A program made the translations under genes and the position numbers. Under the pieces are notes generated by a model. It was given only the letters and a program-made list of their open reading frames with translations. It did no database searches and was not told where the DNA came from. A stretch of 59,832 nt of DNA. Origin: an uncultured Clostridia bacterium (GTDB lineage Bacteria; Bacillota; Clostridia; UMGS1883). Within the stretch, counting starts at the first letter, position 1. Each line of letters starts with the position of its first letter. Positions 8,055 to 15,969 of this stretch are shown here, in pieces. Location: assembly GCA_934476455.1 (NCBI GenBank), contig CAKSNY010000011.1, forward strand, positions 1-59,832. The letters are read 5' to 3'.

Positions 8055-8573
8055 TTAATCTTTTACGTGAATTTTGGAACGCGCATACTGCCCGAGCGAG
8101 GTAAGCATATTATATGTCGGTTCAAATAAAACCAGGATACGCTCCCCCTTTTTTTCAACCACTGCAAAGTAGGTGTCCGCCTCTTTTCTTCCGCTGAGCG
8201 CATTTACCGTTTTTGCAAAGCTGCCGTTTTTTCTGTCTGCAAATTCTGTACTATCCATAGGTGCGATTATCTCGGTTTCCTTCATAGAAAATGATATAAG
8301 GCGCTTTCTGCGTTCTTTATTCATTACAACATCAATATCAATATTATCTTCTGTCATAATATATTCAAATTCTTTTCTTCTTCTGCTTGAAATTATATGC
8401 GCGCCGTATATTGCACCCGCAAACAAAAGCATTGCAACGCCGCCTAAGTTATAAGGCAGCATAAAAATCATCACCGCAAGCCCTATCAAAACGGCTGCAA
8501 AATAACAACCGAATGATATTAAAATATCTGCCGCCGTGCGTTCTTTTTTTATCATATATTCTTTAAATGCCAT
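8055..8573 (-). CDS. DUF6106-like membrane protein
   Basis: The 172-residue protein has two closely spaced membrane helices (about 17-58: ILISFGCYFAAVLIGLAVMI and the following LGGVAMLLFAGAIYGA) and then a cytoplasmic domain with a PH-like, beta-rich pattern (EFEYIMTEDNIDIDVV, KRLISFSMKETEIIAP). This matches my memory of the DUF6106 proteins of Clostridia, which have no assigned role. It lies 12 bp downstream of the PBP gene in the same direction and is probably co-transcribed. Confidence 0.65.
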   Translation of the reverse strand: MAFKEYMIKKERTAADILISFGCYFAAVLIGLAVMIFMLPYNLGGVAMLLFAGAIYGAHIISSRRRKEFEYIMTEDNIDIDVVMNKERRKRLISFSMKETEIIAPMDSTEFADRKNGSFAKTVNALSGRKEADTYFAVVEKKGERILVLFEPTYNMLTSLGQYARSKIHVKD

Positions 8574-8585
8574 TTCCCTACCCCT

Positions 8586-10901
8586 CTACTCAATTATAAC
8601 ACCTGCAGAATTATCGTTCTGCGGCGGTTTAGGCGTATTGTCTGCCGGGGGGGTATTCGGCTTATCCGTGTTGTGCGAGGGGGTTTGCGTATCTCCCCCG
8701 GCAGCCGGTGTTTCCCCGCCCTGCTGGTTATTTTCTGTATCTATAACGCCTTCTACCTGTTCATTTTTTTCTATAACTTTGGTCTGCACCGAACCGCCGC
8801 CGAGGTCGTTTTTGTTAAACTTGTACTTGTGCTTTGTGCAGTATTCGTCTATAATATTGCTCTTTGAAACAACCTCTGCCTTAAGCTTTGTGCAGGCAGG
8901 CGTTGCGCGCATTCCGCTGTCGGCGCATACCATCATAGAGTATTTGCCCTCGGAATCTGCAAAAAATTTCTTATTCGGCAGGTCCTTGTGCACCTCTGAC
9001 ATAACCTTGCGCCACGCAACTGCCGCCGGGTTCGGAGAATAGCCCCTAAGAGGCGCCGGCGTATCATACCCGAACCATACCGCGCCCACATAGTAAGGCG
9101 TAAAGCCTACAAACCAGCGGTCATTATTGCTGGAGGTAGTACCGGTTTTTCCCGCTACGCGCATATTGGAAAGGCGTGCTGCCGTACCCGTACCGCCGCT
9201 TACTGCCGCAGACAGCATATCTACCATATCTTCTGCTGTTGTACGGCTTATTGCTATCTGCCCTTTTTCGCTGTGTTCAAGTATTGTTTTTCCTTCATTG
9301 TCAACAACCTTTGTATAGGTTGTCGGCTTTATATAAAACCCGCCGTTTGGGAATGTACAATACGCCGCGCACATTTCAAGAACGGACACGCCGTCTGTAA
9401 GACCGCCGAGCGCAATCTGCGAAAGCCCAATATCCGTAAACAGCTTTCCGTTTTTCTTTTTCTCTTTTACAAGCGTTGATATATGGTAATTATCCTTAAG
9501 AAAGTCAAAAGCTGCCTCCGCCGTAATGTAGTTACATATTTTTACCGCCGGCACGTTTCTTGAGCCGCGCAGTGCAGCCGCAACCGTAATTTTGCCCAAA
9601 AATCTTCTGTCATCATTTCTGGGCGCCCAATCTCCGAATTTTACCGGGGCGTCGTTTACAACGGAGGACGGCTTTACAAGCCCGTATTCTATCGCCGGCG
9701 AATATACCGAAAGCGGTTTTATCGTAGAACCCGGCTGACGCAGCGTTTGCGTTGCACGGTTTAAGGTTCTTTTACCCTCTTTTTCGCCGCGGCCGCCGAT
9801 AAGGGCTTTCACCTGTCCCGTATACGGATCCATAACAACCATTGACGACTGCGGCTGCGTACCCGTGCCGCGCTTTTGGAAGGTATCGTCTGCATTATAC
9901 ACCGTATCAAGCTTATTTTGTATGTCTGTATCTATGGACAAATAGATTTTAAGCCCGCCGTTATAAAGAATTTTACTTGCGTATTCTTTTGTATAGTCGT
10001 ACTTGTCCATTAAATCGGCTATAATCTGGTCTATTGCCGCGTCTGTAAAATAGCTTTGGCTGTTTTCTTTATCGTCCTTTTCTTTGTCGGCAAAAACAAG
10101 CTTTTCCGCCTTTGCCTCTTCATACTCGCCCGTTGTTATACATCCGAGCTCCTTCATTTTTTTAAGTATAACAAGCTGGCGCTTTTTGTTGTTTTCAGGA
10201 TTTTGCAGCGGGTCGTATTTTGTGGGGAACTGTGTAATACCTGCTATCGACGCACACTCTGCAAGGGACAAATCGGAAACGTTCTTTCCGAAATAGGTTT
10301 GCGCGGCGCTTGCAACGCCGTTACATTTCTGGCTGAGATAAATTGTGTTCAGATAATACTCTAATATTTCATCCTTGGAAAGCTGCTTTTCAAGGTTTAT
10401 TGCGCGGTAAATTTCGCGTATTTTACGCTTAGAGCTGTAATCGTCGTCCTTTGTAAGGTTTTTTATAAGCTGCTGCGTAATTGTACTGCCGCCGTAACGC
10501 GAATTACCCTTGTGCGTAACATACTGAAAAACTGCACCCGTAAAGCGCTTTATATCTACGCCTTTATGAGAATAAAATCTCTCGTCCTCTATAGCAACAA
10601 AAGCATTTTTCAGGTTTTCGGGAATTTCGCCGCTGCTGACCCATATTCTGTTTTCCGTATCGTAAAGCTTTTCAAGCTCCACCGTTTCACCTGTTTTCGG
10701 GTCTGTGGCGTATACAAACGATGTAAGGTTAAGGCGCATATTGTCAACATCAACCAGTTGTGTACCCTCTATATATCCGAAAAGTGTGCCGCTCAAAAGC
10801 CCGACTACGGCAACACCGCCTATAATCAAGGTTGCAAGTATGACAAGGATTATCTTAAGAAAAACATTCATTCGTTTTTTCTTTCTTCTTTTTTTTGTCA
10901 T
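8586..10901 (-). CDS. Class A penicillin-binding protein (PBP1A family)
   Basis: The 771-residue bifunctional cell-wall synthase has a basic cytoplasmic tail, one membrane helix (about 12-34), a GT51 glycosyltransferase domain (EDERFYSHKG with the catalytic Glu, GGSTITQQLIKNL, RKIREIYRAI) and a transpeptidase domain with all three motifs: STIK (Ser about 392), SRN and KTGTT. The last 70 residues are low-complexity and rich in Pro, Asn and Gln, as in the exported tails of many Firmicutes PBPs. The SD GGAGGGGTG precedes the ATG. It leads an operon with the DUF6106 gene. Confidence 0.95.
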   Translation of the reverse strand: MTKKRRKKKRMNVFLKIILVILATLIIGGVAVVGLLSGTLFGYIEGTQLVDVDNMRLNLTSFVYATDPKTGETVELEKLYDTENRIWVSSGEIPENLKNAFVAIEDERFYSHKGVDIKRFTGAVFQYVTHKGNSRYGGSTITQQLIKNLTKDDDYSSKRKIREIYRAINLEKQLSKDEILEYYLNTIYLSQKCNGVASAAQTYFGKNVSDLSLAECASIAGITQFPTKYDPLQNPENNKKRQLVILKKMKELGCITTGEYEEAKAEKLVFADKEKDDKENSQSYFTDAAIDQIIADLMDKYDYTKEYASKILYNGGLKIYLSIDTDIQNKLDTVYNADDTFQKRGTGTQPQSSMVVMDPYTGQVKALIGGRGEKEGKRTLNRATQTLRQPGSTIKPLSVYSPAIEYGLVKPSSVVNDAPVKFGDWAPRNDDRRFLGKITVAAALRGSRNVPAVKICNYITAEAAFDFLKDNYHISTLVKEKKKNGKLFTDIGLSQIALGGLTDGVSVLEMCAAYCTFPNGGFYIKPTTYTKVVDNEGKTILEHSEKGQIAISRTTAEDMVDMLSAAVSGGTGTAARLSNMRVAGKTGTTSSNNDRWFVGFTPYYVGAVWFGYDTPAPLRGYSPNPAAVAWRKVMSEVHKDLPNKKFFADSEGKYSMMVCADSGMRATPACTKLKAEVVSKSNIIDEYCTKHKYKFNKNDLGGGSVQTKVIEKNEQVEGVIDTENNQQGGETPAAGGDTQTPSHNTDKPNTPPADNTPKPPQNDNSAGVIIE

Positions 10902-10972
10902 AACATCACCCCTCCTGTCATTACATATTTACCTTATTACCATAACACAAAAGCATTAAAAAAGTGTTACAA

Positions 10973-10990
10973 ATACAAAATTATTTGTAT
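10973..10990. promoter_or_regulatory. Palindrome between divergent genes
   Basis: ATACAAA-ATTA-TTTGTAT is a perfect 7+7 inverted repeat midway between the divergent PBP and BofC-like genes. It could be an operator or a short hairpin. I see no convincing -35/-10 pair on either side to fix its role. Confidence 0.3.
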
Positions 10991-11046
10991 CAAAACCACC
11001 ATTTATGTACAAAATATACCATTATAAAAAGGAAATGGGAATAAAT

Positions 11047-11409
11047 ATGAGTTATAAAAAGCTTTTTGGTCTGTGTATACTTCTTTTTACCGTTACATTT
11101 TCAGGTACTGTGGGCGGATATATTTCCGGCGTTCACAAATCAAAAAATCAAAAAGAGGCGGCTTCAAGCGAGCCTATTGTAAAAGTGAAAAATCAAAACT
11201 CCATTGTAAAAACGTATATAGTAAAGGAAAGCGAAGGCGCGGTTAATATGTATCTTAAAAATACAGACGGGTCACTTTCGCTTTTAAGGCGCTACGGCGA
11301 TATATACGTTTCACTTCTCCCCCGGCATGACCGTGATATGCTGAAAGACGGCATAAGCTGCTCAAACCTAAGCGAAGCAATGCAGCTTATAGAAGACTTT
11401 TCCGGATAA
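11047..11409 (+). CDS. BofC-like small membrane-anchored protein
   Basis: The 120-residue protein has one N-terminal membrane or signal helix (LFGLCILLFTVTFSGTVGGY), a polar linker, and a C-terminal domain (YIVKESEGAVNMYL ... LLPRHDRDMLKDGI ... EAMQLIEDFSG). That C-terminal pattern, 'VKEY.G.I.V...', then 'LP..D...L..GI', then 'L...LEDY', resembles the C-terminal domain of BofC, a regulator of forespore signalling, and many unannotated clostridial proteins. I chose the ATG at 11047 (GGGA six bases upstream). Function here is not established. Confidence 0.55.
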   Translation: MSYKKLFGLCILLFTVTFSGTVGGYISGVHKSKNQKEAASSEPIVKVKNQNSIVKTYIVKESEGAVNMYLKNTDGSLSLLRRYGDIYVSLLPRHDRDMLKDGISCSNLSEAMQLIEDFSG

Positions 11410-11421
11410 AAATATTAACTG

Positions 11422-11451
11422 TTGACAATACGGTGCCTTTTATGATATTGT
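11422..11451 (+). promoter_or_regulatory. Sigma-A promoter for mscL
   Basis: TTGACA (11422-11427), 18-bp spacer, TATTGT (11446-11451). The predicted start leaves a leader of about 35 nt before the mscL SD (AAAGGAGG). Confidence 0.6.
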
Positions 11452-11494
11452 ACCTTTGTCAGCCGTATTCGGCTGAATTAAAGGAGGTCGACAA

Positions 11495-11890
11495 ATGAGA
11501 AAATTTATTTCGGAATTCAAAGAGTTTGCCCTCAAGGGCAATATGCTTGACTTAGCCGTCGGCATAATCATAGGTTCTGCTTTCAACGCCGTTGTAAGCT
11601 CGATAGTAAACGACATTTTAGTACCGATTTTCGGCATTATTCTCGGCGGGCGCAATTTTTCCGGGCTTAGTATTGCCGTTGGTGACGCGGTTATTAAATA
11701 CGGAATGTTAATTCAAAACCTTATCGATTTTCTTATAAAGGCATTGTGTTTGTTTATCGTTGTTAAAACAATGAATAGAATTAAAAATGCACATTTCCTT
11801 GCAGAAAAAGAGGAGGCAGCCGCCGCACCTGCACAAAAAAGCGACGAGGTAAAGCTGCTTGAAGAAATACGCGATGCTTTGCTGAAATGA
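11495..11890 (+). CDS. mscL: Large-conductance mechanosensitive channel
   Basis: MscL is a pentameric membrane channel that opens under tension to release solutes during osmotic downshock. The 131 residues have the family layout: N-terminal amphipathic helix (FISEFKEFALKGNMLDLAVG), TM1 with the gate (VGIIIGSAFNAVVSSIVNDI), a periplasmic loop, TM2 (about 75-97) and a charged C-terminal helix bundle (DEVKLLEEIRDALLK). SD AAAGGAGG. It has its own promoter and is followed by a hairpin. Confidence 0.97.
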   Translation: MRKFISEFKEFALKGNMLDLAVGIIIGSAFNAVVSSIVNDILVPIFGIILGGRNFSGLSIAVGDAVIKYGMLIQNLIDFLIKALCLFIVVKTMNRIKNAHFLAEKEEAAAAPAQKSDEVKLLEEIRDALLK

Positions 11891-11899
11891 TAATAAGGT

Positions 11900-11954
11900 A
11901 AATGCTCTGTAATATCTGTTGATTGGTTATCAAAACAGATGTTGCAGAGCATTT
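11900..11954 (+). terminator. mscL 3' hairpin
   Basis: AAATGCTCTG (11900-11909) pairs with CAGAGCATTT (11945-11954), with an inner ATCTGTT/AACAGAT helix. The following GTTTAT is only a weak T tract, so termination efficiency is uncertain. Confidence 0.5.
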
Positions 11955-11990
11955 GTTTATGTCAGAAATTTAAACACAATTAAAAGGGAA

Positions 11991-12022
11991 GCTGTTTAAA
12001 AGCCAATCGGCTTTTAAACAGC
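11991..12022 (-). terminator. msmX terminator hairpin
   Basis: GCTGTTTAAAAGCC pairs perfectly with GGCTTTTAAACAGC across a four-base loop. It lies 18 bp past the msmX stop codon, and the minus-strand sequence after it is TTCCCTTTTA, a modest T tract. Confidence 0.6.
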
Positions 12023-12039
12023 TCCCGGTCTTATTATAT

Positions 12040-13146
12040 TTAGTTAGCGATAACCTTTTCGCTTGTCTTATCAAAAAGATGAATCTTTGCGGGGTCAAGG
12101 CAAATATCAATTGTCTGATTTCTCTCGGACTTGCTGTCGGGCTTAACTCTTGCGGTAAAGTTTATTCCGTCAACAGTGAGATACAGATAGGTTTCAGCAC
12201 CCATAAGTTCTGTTACTTCCACATTTGCTTTGAAGTCAGCTTCAGAGAATTTCGCAAGCGAATCTTCGTCATCATACATATCTTCGGGACGAATACCCAT
12301 AACAACGGTTTTGCCGATATAGTCCTCAACCTTTGCAGCCTTTTCAGCTGTAAGCTTAACTGCATGAGAACCGAATTTAACAACCGTTCCGTCTGCCGTT
12401 TTCTCCAATACAGCGTCGCAGAAGTTCATCTGCGGTGAACCGATGAAGCCCGCAACAAACATATTTACAGGGTTATTGTAAAGGTTCTGCGGTGTGTCAA
12501 CCTGCTGAATAAGACCGTCCTTCATAACAACAATTCTGGTACCCATTGTCAAAGCCTCTGTCTGGTCATGGGTAACGTAGATAAATGTTGTCTGAAGACG
12601 CTGATGCAGCTTTGAAATCTCAGTTCTCATCTGAACACGAAGCTTAGCGTCAAGGTTGGAAAGCGGCTCGTCCATAAGGAATACCTTGGGCTCACGAACG
12701 ATTGCACGACCGAGAGCAACACGCTGGCGCTGACCGCCTGACAAAGCCTTGGGCTTTCTTTCAAGAAGATGCTCTATATCAAGGATACGTGCAGCCTCCT
12801 GAACTCTCTTCTTAATTTCAGCCTTAGGCGTCTTTCTGAGCTTAAGACCGAAAGCCATATTTTCAAATACCGTCATATGAGGATAAAGAGCATAGTTCTG
12901 GAAAACCATTGCTATATCTCTGTCCTTGGGGGCAACGTCGTTTACAAGCTTATCGCCTATGTAAAGCTCACCCTCGCTGATTTCCTCAAGACCTGCAATC
13001 ATTCTGAGAGTTGTAGACTTACCGCAGCCGGAAGGACCTACGAGAATAACAAACTCCTTGTCCGCAATGTCGAGAGTGAAATCCGAAACAGCTGTTACGC
13101 CGCCCGCATATCTTTTATAGATATTTTTTAACTGTAAACTTGCCAT
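12040..13146 (-). CDS. msmX: MsmX/UgpC-type sugar ABC transporter ATPase
   Basis: This 368-residue ATPase drives carbohydrate importers of the CUT1 class. It has Walker A (GPSGCGKSTT), Q-loop (MVFQNYALYPHMTV), signature LSGGQRQRVALGRAI, Walker B (VFLMDEPLSNLD), the H-loop (THDQTEALTM) and a C-terminal TOBE/OB regulatory domain (about 235-368). No permease or binding protein is nearby, which fits a shared ATPase serving several importers, as MsmX does in Bacillus. SD AGGAGGT. The upstream region has two overlapping possible promoters (TTGCAA-16-TACAAT and TTGAAA-17-TATAAC). Confidence 0.92.
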   Translation of the reverse strand: MASLQLKNIYKRYAGGVTAVSDFTLDIADKEFVILVGPSGCGKSTTLRMIAGLEEISEGELYIGDKLVNDVAPKDRDIAMVFQNYALYPHMTVFENMAFGLKLRKTPKAEIKKRVQEAARILDIEHLLERKPKALSGGQRQRVALGRAIVREPKVFLMDEPLSNLDAKLRVQMRTEISKLHQRLQTTFIYVTHDQTEALTMGTRIVVMKDGLIQQVDTPQNLYNNPVNMFVAGFIGSPQMNFCDAVLEKTADGTVVKFGSHAVKLTAEKAAKVEDYIGKTVVMGIRPEDMYDDEDSLAKFSEADFKANVEVTELMGAETYLYLTVDGINFTARVKPDSKSERNQTIDICLDPAKIHLFDKTSEKVIAN

Positions 13147-13298
13147 TGAATTGACCTCCTAAATGATTTACCTTAAAAACCATATTTGCGTTATATACAT
13201 TGTAGCATAGGTTTTCAAAATTGCAAATACACTTATTGTACAAATTTAAATATTTTTATTTGTAAACATTGCATATAGTGTATATAAGCCGCCGTTTT

Positions 13299-13988
13299 TC
13301 AGACAAGCTTTTTCAGTTCTTCGTCGGTCAGCGGTCTGTACATTCCCTCTTTAAGCGCGGCGTCCAAAAAAACATTTCCGTAGGCAATGCGCTTTAATGA
13401 GATTACCTCATTACCGACGGCGTAAAACATTCTTTTTATCTGGTGAAATTTACCCTCGTATATTGTAAGCCTTACCTTATCGGGCGATAAAAGGCGCGCG
13501 TCGGCTTTCTTTGTTATTACCCCGCCTATGTCCACCCCTTCGCGAAGCGCGCAAAGCATATCTTCCGTAACGGGAAGCTTTGCCGTTACAACATATGTTT
13601 TCCCGACCTTTTTGTTAGGTGAAAGGATTTTGTGCGCCGTTTCTCCGTCATTTGTAAGCAGCAAAAAACCTGTTGTGTCTATATCAAGCCTGCCCACGGG
13701 AAAAAGGCTGTACCTTTTATATTCGCCGGGTATAAGCTCCATAACGGTTTTTTGGCGTTTATCCTCGGTTGCGCTTACCACGCCCTGCGGCTTATTAAGC
13801 ATAAGGTAAATATATTTTTTGTATTGAAGATTCTCCCCCGAAACCGTAAGGGCGTCTTTTTCCGACACCTGCGCCGAAATATCTCTCACAACAGCGCCGT
13901 TTACCTCCACCGCGCCGTCCTTTATTTTTTTCCGCGCCTGAGAGCGCGTAACTGCTGCAGCATCCGCTACCATTTTATCAAGGCGCAT
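13299..13988 (-). CDS. rsuA: 16S rRNA pseudouridine synthase, RsuA family
   Basis: The enzyme isomerises a uridine in 16S rRNA (U516 for E. coli RsuA). The 229 residues have an N-terminal S4 RNA-binding domain (MRLDKMVADAAAVTRSQARK) and the RsuA/RluB catalytic domain with GRLDIDTTGFLLLTNDG, the catalytic Asp being residue 102, and the KVRLTIYEGKFHQIKRMF core. RluB and RluF are related, but length and S4 start fit RsuA best. Its start overlaps the end of the DUF4830 gene by 11 bp, so the two are translationally coupled. Confidence 0.88.
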   Translation of the reverse strand: MRLDKMVADAAAVTRSQARKKIKDGAVEVNGAVVRDISAQVSEKDALTVSGENLQYKKYIYLMLNKPQGVVSATEDKRQKTVMELIPGEYKRYSLFPVGRLDIDTTGFLLLTNDGETAHKILSPNKKVGKTYVVTAKLPVTEDMLCALREGVDIGGVITKKADARLLSPDKVRLTIYEGKFHQIKRMFYAVGNEVISLKRIAYGNVFLDAALKEGMYRPLTDEELKKLV

Positions 13989-14370
13989 TTTCGGCTGCCT
14001 CCTTTTTTATAGGTATCATTATCCCGTCAAGCGTTACGGAGCATATATCCCCGCCTATAACGCTTCCGTTATATACCAGCACGTTAAGCCGTGCGTTTTT
14101 GTCTTCTATTGTATATGTATACCGCACGCACTTTTTCCCGCGGTAATTTGAAAGGTCGTACCCGCCCTCTTTTTGCAGGGCGTTGTACCTTTCATATACA
14201 GGCGTAAAGCTTTCAGGTATTTCAACCTCGCACACCTCTCCGGGATATGCAGACACACCAAAAAAGCCCATATTGCGCGCAATGGCGCTGTAATCGCGGC
14301 AAGAGACCTCGCTTGCGCTTACTGCCGACAAGACCGCCGCAGCAAGCAGTGCGGAAATTTGTTTTTTCAT
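13978..14370 (-). CDS. DUF4830-like secreted protein
   Basis: The 130-residue protein has a signal peptide (KKQISALLAAAVLSAVSASE) and a small domain with VEIPESFTPVYERYNALQKE, GYDLSNYRGKKCVRYTYTI and a final beta pair (NVLVYNGSVIGGDICSV). The order 'IP..F..VY..YN.LQ...G.DL..Y.GK...RYTY' matches DUF4830 as I remember it. Members are exported proteins of Clostridia with no known role. It overlaps rsuA by 11 bp. Confidence 0.65.
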   Translation of the reverse strand: MKKQISALLAAAVLSAVSASEVSCRDYSAIARNMGFFGVSAYPGEVCEVEIPESFTPVYERYNALQKEGGYDLSNYRGKKCVRYTYTIEDKNARLNVLVYNGSVIGGDICSVTLDGIMIPIKKEAAENAP

Positions 14371-14378
14371 TTAAAATA

Positions 14379-14407
14379 CCCCCTCGGAAAAGAATATTCC
14401 GAAGGGG
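14379..14407 (-). terminator. rpsR operon terminator
   Basis: On the minus strand CCCCTTCGGAA pairs with TTCCGAGGGG, followed by TATTTTAA. It lies seven bp beyond the rpsR stop and ends the rpsF-ssb-rpsR operon just before the SD region of the DUF4830 gene. Confidence 0.6.
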
Positions 14408-14413
14408 TAATTA

Positions 14414-14665
14414 TTATTCTGCCGAGAAAGGAAGAAGTGCAACGTGGCGCGCACGCTTTATTGCAACTGTCAGCTGACGCTGATGCTTTGCGCATGTACC
14501 CGTAATTCTTCTGGGAAGAATTTTTGCACGCTCCGACACGTAACGGCGAAGCTTTGCTACATCCTTATAATCAATATCCGCTACCTTATCAACGCAGAAC
14601 TGGCAAACCTTTTTCTTTGCCTTGCGCGCTCTGTAAGGTCTTTCAGACTTTTCCTTTTCCATCAT
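14414..14665 (-). CDS. rpsR: 30S ribosomal protein bS18
   Basis: bS18 binds the 30S platform together with bS6. The 83 residues show the family core KKVCQFCVDKVADIDYKDV, LRRYVSERAKILPRRITG and TCAKHQRQLTVAIKRARH. The two CxxC-type cysteines suggest the zinc-binding form. The ATG at 14665 follows GGAGG by eight bases; the longer TTG start at 14683 overlaps that SD. Third gene of rpsF-ssb-rpsR. Confidence 0.97.
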   Translation of the reverse strand: MMEKEKSERPYRARKAKKKVCQFCVDKVADIDYKDVAKLRRYVSERAKILPRRITGTCAKHQRQLTVAIKRARHVALLPFSAE

Positions 14666-14683
14666 GGCTAAAACCTCCCTCAA

Positions 14684-15106
14684 TTAAAATGGTAAATCGT
14701 CATCCGTTCCCATGGGTGCGATAGGATCGGGAAGAGAGCCGTAATCACCGCCGAGAGGCGCTGCCTCCTGCGCGGACTGTGCGTCTCTTTTGCTTTCCAC
14801 GAAATAAACCTGGTTTACAAGCACCTCCGTTGCATAGTGGCGCTTGCCCTCCGCATCGTCCCATGTGCGTGACTGTATGCTGCCCTCAACGGCAACAAGA
14901 TTTCCTTTTTTAAAGTACTTTGAAACAAATTCCGCCGTCTGGCGCCATGCAACGCAGCTTATAAAGTCTGCCTTGCGCTCCTCACCCTGACGGACAAAAT
15001 TACGATCCACCGCCAACGAAAATGAGCAGGTGCTCACTCCCTGCGGGGTGCTGCGCAGCTCGGGGTCACGGGTAAATCTACCCATAAGAATTGCTTTGTT
15101 AAGCAT
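14684..15106 (-). CDS. ssb: Single-stranded DNA-binding protein
   Basis: SSB coats single-stranded DNA and recruits replication and repair enzymes. The 140 residues hold an OB fold (LNKAILMGRFTRDPELR, ADFISCVAWRQTAEFVSKY, VAVEGSIQSRTWDD) and the acidic C-terminal tip DDDLPF that binds partners. It lies between rpsF and rpsR as in most Firmicutes. The start is the ATG at 15106 (SD GGAGGG); the TTG in front is not used. Confidence 0.97.
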   Translation of the reverse strand: MLNKAILMGRFTRDPELRSTPQGVSTCSFSLAVDRNFVRQGEERKADFISCVAWRQTAEFVSKYFKKGNLVAVEGSIQSRTWDDAEGKRHYATEVLVNQVYFVESKRDAQSAQEAAPLGGDYGSLPDPIAPMGTDDDLPF

Positions 15107-15121
15107 CAAAAAAACCCTCCC

Positions 15122-15418
15122 TTACGCATCCTTGCGAACAACGATTGTACGCATAACGCCGTCTGTAATTCCGTAAATTCTTTCAAGTTCTTTCGGAAAT
15201 TCCGGCGCTGAGGTAAAGTTCACAAGAACATAATAACCCTCTGTCTTGAAGTCGATAGGATAAGCAAGCTTTCTTTTGCCCCATACATCGACGCTTTCCA
15301 CCGTACCGTTGGCAGCGATAAGGCTCTTAAACTTTTCCGTAAGAGCGTTAAGCGCGTCCTCCTCAAGTGCAGTGTCAAGAACAAAAATGGTTTCATACTT
15401 GTTAATAATTTCAGCCAT
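15122..15418 (-). CDS. rpsF: 30S ribosomal protein bS6
   Basis: The 98-residue protein has the bS6 fold signature: NKYETIFVLDTALEEDALN, the conserved VWGKRKLAYPIDFKTEGYYV, and the C-terminal GVMRTIVVRKDA. SD AAGGAGGTG. It leads the rpsF-ssb-rpsR operon behind a consensus promoter. The 5' leader (15419-15485) can form several short hairpins with a CCGGATA loop region and could be the S6:S18 autoregulatory site, but I could not match it to the published motif with confidence. Confidence 0.97.
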   Translation of the reverse strand: MAEIINKYETIFVLDTALEEDALNALTEKFKSLIAANGTVESVDVWGKRKLAYPIDFKTEGYYVLVNFTSAPEFPKELERIYGITDGVMRTIVVRKDA

Positions 15419-15490
15419 TTTCTACACCTCCTTCTGGTCTTTGGCCCCGTTTATCCGGAGCAAGGATAGCATTTTCATAAATGCTTATAT

Positions 15491-15519
15491 ATTATATATT
15501 TATAAAGAGATATTGTCAA
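15491..15519 (-). promoter_or_regulatory. Sigma-A promoter of rpsF operon
   Basis: Minus strand: perfect TTGACA (15514-15519), 17-bp spacer, perfect TATAAT (15491-15496). It points to rpsF and is divergent from the SRP RNA promoter 44 bp away. Confidence 0.85.
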
Positions 15520-15562
15520 GCTGTTTTTTGACAAAAAATTTATTTGCTTTTCAAAAAAATTG

Positions 15563-15591
15563 TTGATAATATTTTATATTTGTGTTATACT
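15563..15591 (+). promoter_or_regulatory. Sigma-A promoter of SRP RNA
   Basis: TTGATA (15563-15568), 17-bp spacer, TATACT (15586-15591). The predicted start is about 15598, exactly where the closing helix of the SRP RNA begins. Confidence 0.75.
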
Positions 15592-15597
15592 GATATA

Positions 15598-15867
15598 GCT
15601 GTACCAGCCGGGGAGGTAGCGGTTCCCTGTATCCGCAGTCCGCTGCAGCGGAGGTTAATTCCCCGATTGAGGCGTGTTCATTGTACAGCAAAGCCACATA
15701 AGTGATGTTGACGATTGGGTCTTGCGCAACTTGGGCCCGTGAACCTCGTCAGGCGGGGAACCGAGCAGCGATAAGCGGTAACCCGGGTGTGCCGCGAGGG
15801 TGCCTTTTCTGAGTCGGCTGTGTGGTTCTTGTGTATGGTGACGCGTCGATTTCGGGGTGTACGGCAT
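15598..15867 (+). ncRNA. ffs: Signal recognition particle RNA, large Gram-positive type
   Basis: The roughly 270-nt RNA has the Alu-domain opening GCCGGGGAGGTAGCGG, the helix 8 core that binds Ffh (GGTCTTGCGCAAC ... GTGAACCTCGTCAGG ... GAGCAGCGATAAGCGG) and the returning strand GGGTGTGCCGCGAGGGTGCC. The ends pair (GCTGTACC with GGTGTACGGC), closing the long helix 5. The size matches the Bacillus scRNA rather than the short E. coli 4.5S RNA. Location just upstream of dnaX is typical for Firmicutes. The RNA pairs with Ffh for co-translational protein targeting. A terminator follows. Confidence 0.95.
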
Positions 15868-15887
15868 ATTTATTTTTTGTTATTTCG

Positions 15888-15948
15888 GGCTGTAAAAAAC
15901 AACCTTTGGGGGGCAGTTTGCTTTTTAATTGTTTTTTACAGCCTTTTT
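15888..15948 (+). terminator. Terminator between SRP RNA and dnaX
   Basis: GGCTGTAAAAAACAA (15888-15902) pairs perfectly with the complement at 15929-15943 across a 26-nt loop, followed by TTTTT. Only 21 bp separate it from the dnaX start, and no promoter fits in that space, so dnaX must be transcribed by read-through or from a promoter inside the loop region. Confidence 0.75.
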
Positions 15949-15969
15949 AAGAGTTTTGGGGGTGATTTT

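Noticed and set aside
15655..15867. ORF antisense to the SRP RNA, and the long 5' extension of dnaX through the RNA
   Set aside because: Both are by-products of the RNA gene; helix 8 and Alu motifs account for the sequence.
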